Source of the DNA: Actinoplanes sp. NBC_00393
GTDB taxonomy: Bacteria; Actinomycetota; Actinomycetes; Mycobacteriales; Micromonosporaceae
Assembly: GCF_036053395.1 (NCBI RefSeq)
Contig: NZ_CP107942.1
Span: forward strand, 7,024,501 to 7,088,500
Reading direction: 5' to 3'
DNA length: 64,000 nucleotides
Part shown: piece after piece, positions 63,652 to 64,000 of the stretch
Layout of the letters: each line of letters starts with the position of its first letter
How positions within the stretch are numbered: the stretch's first letter is position 1
Made by a program: the position numbers and the translations under genes
Notes under the pieces: generated by a model
Told to the model about the DNA's origin: nothing
Databases searched by the model: none
Seen by the model: only the letters and a program-made list of their open reading frames with translations

Positions 63652-64000
63652 TCAGTTGTCCGGCCGGGCCATCGCGCCGAACTCATCTCGCCGGCCCGTC
63701 CAGGACGGAAGATCCAGCGTGATTTCCCATGGCCGGTCGACGGTGACTCGCTCATCTGTCTGCAGCAGCTTCTGATAGATCCCGTCCGAACCCAGGACGA
63801 ACTGCGTGGATGTGATGCGCTCTGCCAACGGATCGACTATCCAGTAGTTCGGAATCCCGACATAGGCGTATTTCTTGAGCTTGCGGCCACGGTCAGACTT
63901 CCTGGAGGACCAGGAGATGATCTCGACAACCAAGGGCACGTCACCCGGCAGAACCGGTGAGCGCAACGCTGCCGAGCCGTGGATCAGCATGACATCGGGG
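63652..64000 (-). CDS. Uma2-family putative endonuclease (5' end outside window)
   Basis: The right edge cuts this gene. The visible C-terminal part reads PLVVEIISWSSRKSDRGRKL and YAYVGIPNYWIVDPLAERIT, the Uma2/DUF820 signature with the EI-S and YWIVDP motifs of a PD-(D/E)xK fold. Cyanobacteria and actinobacteria carry many copies. The role is unknown; it is a restriction-nuclease-like fold. An ATG at 63990 could be a start only if the gene is shorter than usual. Confidence 0.85.
   Translation of the reverse strand, partial: PDVMLIHGSAALRSPVLPGDVPLVVEIISWSSRKSDRGRKLKKYAYVGIPNYWIVDPLAERITSTQFVLGSDGIYQKLLQTDERVTVDRPWEITLDLPSWTGRRDEFGAMARPDN

Overview
The window comes from a high-GC actinobacterium. 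Gene order and content point to the family Micromonosporaceae (Actinoplanes-like): infB-nusA-rimP, rpsB-tsf-pyrH-frr-cdsA-rlmN and rpsP-khpA-rimM-trmD-rplS-lepB-rnhB blocks, DivIVA and DUF2631 proteins, an LLM-class (coenzyme F420-type) oxidoreductase, many GTG starts, and near-universal G/C at third codon positions. The family assignment is an inference from synteny and style, not from a database match. No rRNA or tRNA gene was found.

1-7.8 kb: the translation/transcription operon rimP-nusA-ylxR-infB (minus strand; infB runs off the left edge), then a lipoprotein plus ferritin-like (DUF4439) pair, a nucleotidyltransferase-fold protein and methionine aminopeptidase. 7.5-11.4 kb: a STAS protein facing a very large hybrid histidine kinase / receiver / PP2C phosphatase / anti-sigma-type kinase. 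11.4-18.1 kb: a minus-strand catabolic cluster (amino acid/amine permease, glutamine-synthetase-like ligase, aldehyde dehydrogenase, SDR, two tandem class-I amidotransferase-like hydrolases) that fits a gamma-glutamylation route for amines. 18.1-26.5 kb: MerR regulator with a structured leader, NarL-type two-component pair, ABC-2 exporter, LLM oxidoreductase, GNAT, PadR regulator and a DUF4081-GNAT protein. 26.5-32.6 kb: ispG, site-2 protease and dxr (isoprenoid MEP pathway), a YihY membrane protein and a phytoene-desaturase-like oxidoreductase. 32.7-41.5 kb: a metallo-beta-lactamase/Rieske fusion, DUF2631, DivIVA-like protein, then rlmN, cdsA, frr, pyrH, tsf and rpsB.

41.8-45.0 kb: yraN, comM/yifB and dprA. 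In relatives dprA is normally followed closely by a xerC-type recombinase. Here about 4.5 kb separates them (45.0-49.5 kb): an AlpA-like HTH, a proline-rich Cys-motif protein, a short Cys-motif protein, a short GntR regulator with its own palindromic operator, a PNPOx-fold protein, and three different tandem-repeat zones (25 bp x 6; a long 17-bp-period array; a GGCAAG-rich block). This islet is the most unusual part of the window. 49.5-60.6 kb: xerC-like recombinase, class-V aminotransferase, LytM peptidase, DUF2469, rnhB, NUDIX, two signal peptidases I, rplS, trmD, rimM, khpA, rpsP, DUF402 and proS. 60.7-64 kb: an ECF/SigE-type sigma factor with a membrane-anchored beta-propeller partner, an amidohydrolase, and a truncated Uma2-family protein at the right edge.

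Most genes are housekeeping and tightly packed, with many 1-4 base stop/start overlaps (ATGA, GTGA, TGATG), which implies translational coupling. No CRISPR array, rRNA operon or clear insertion sequence was seen.
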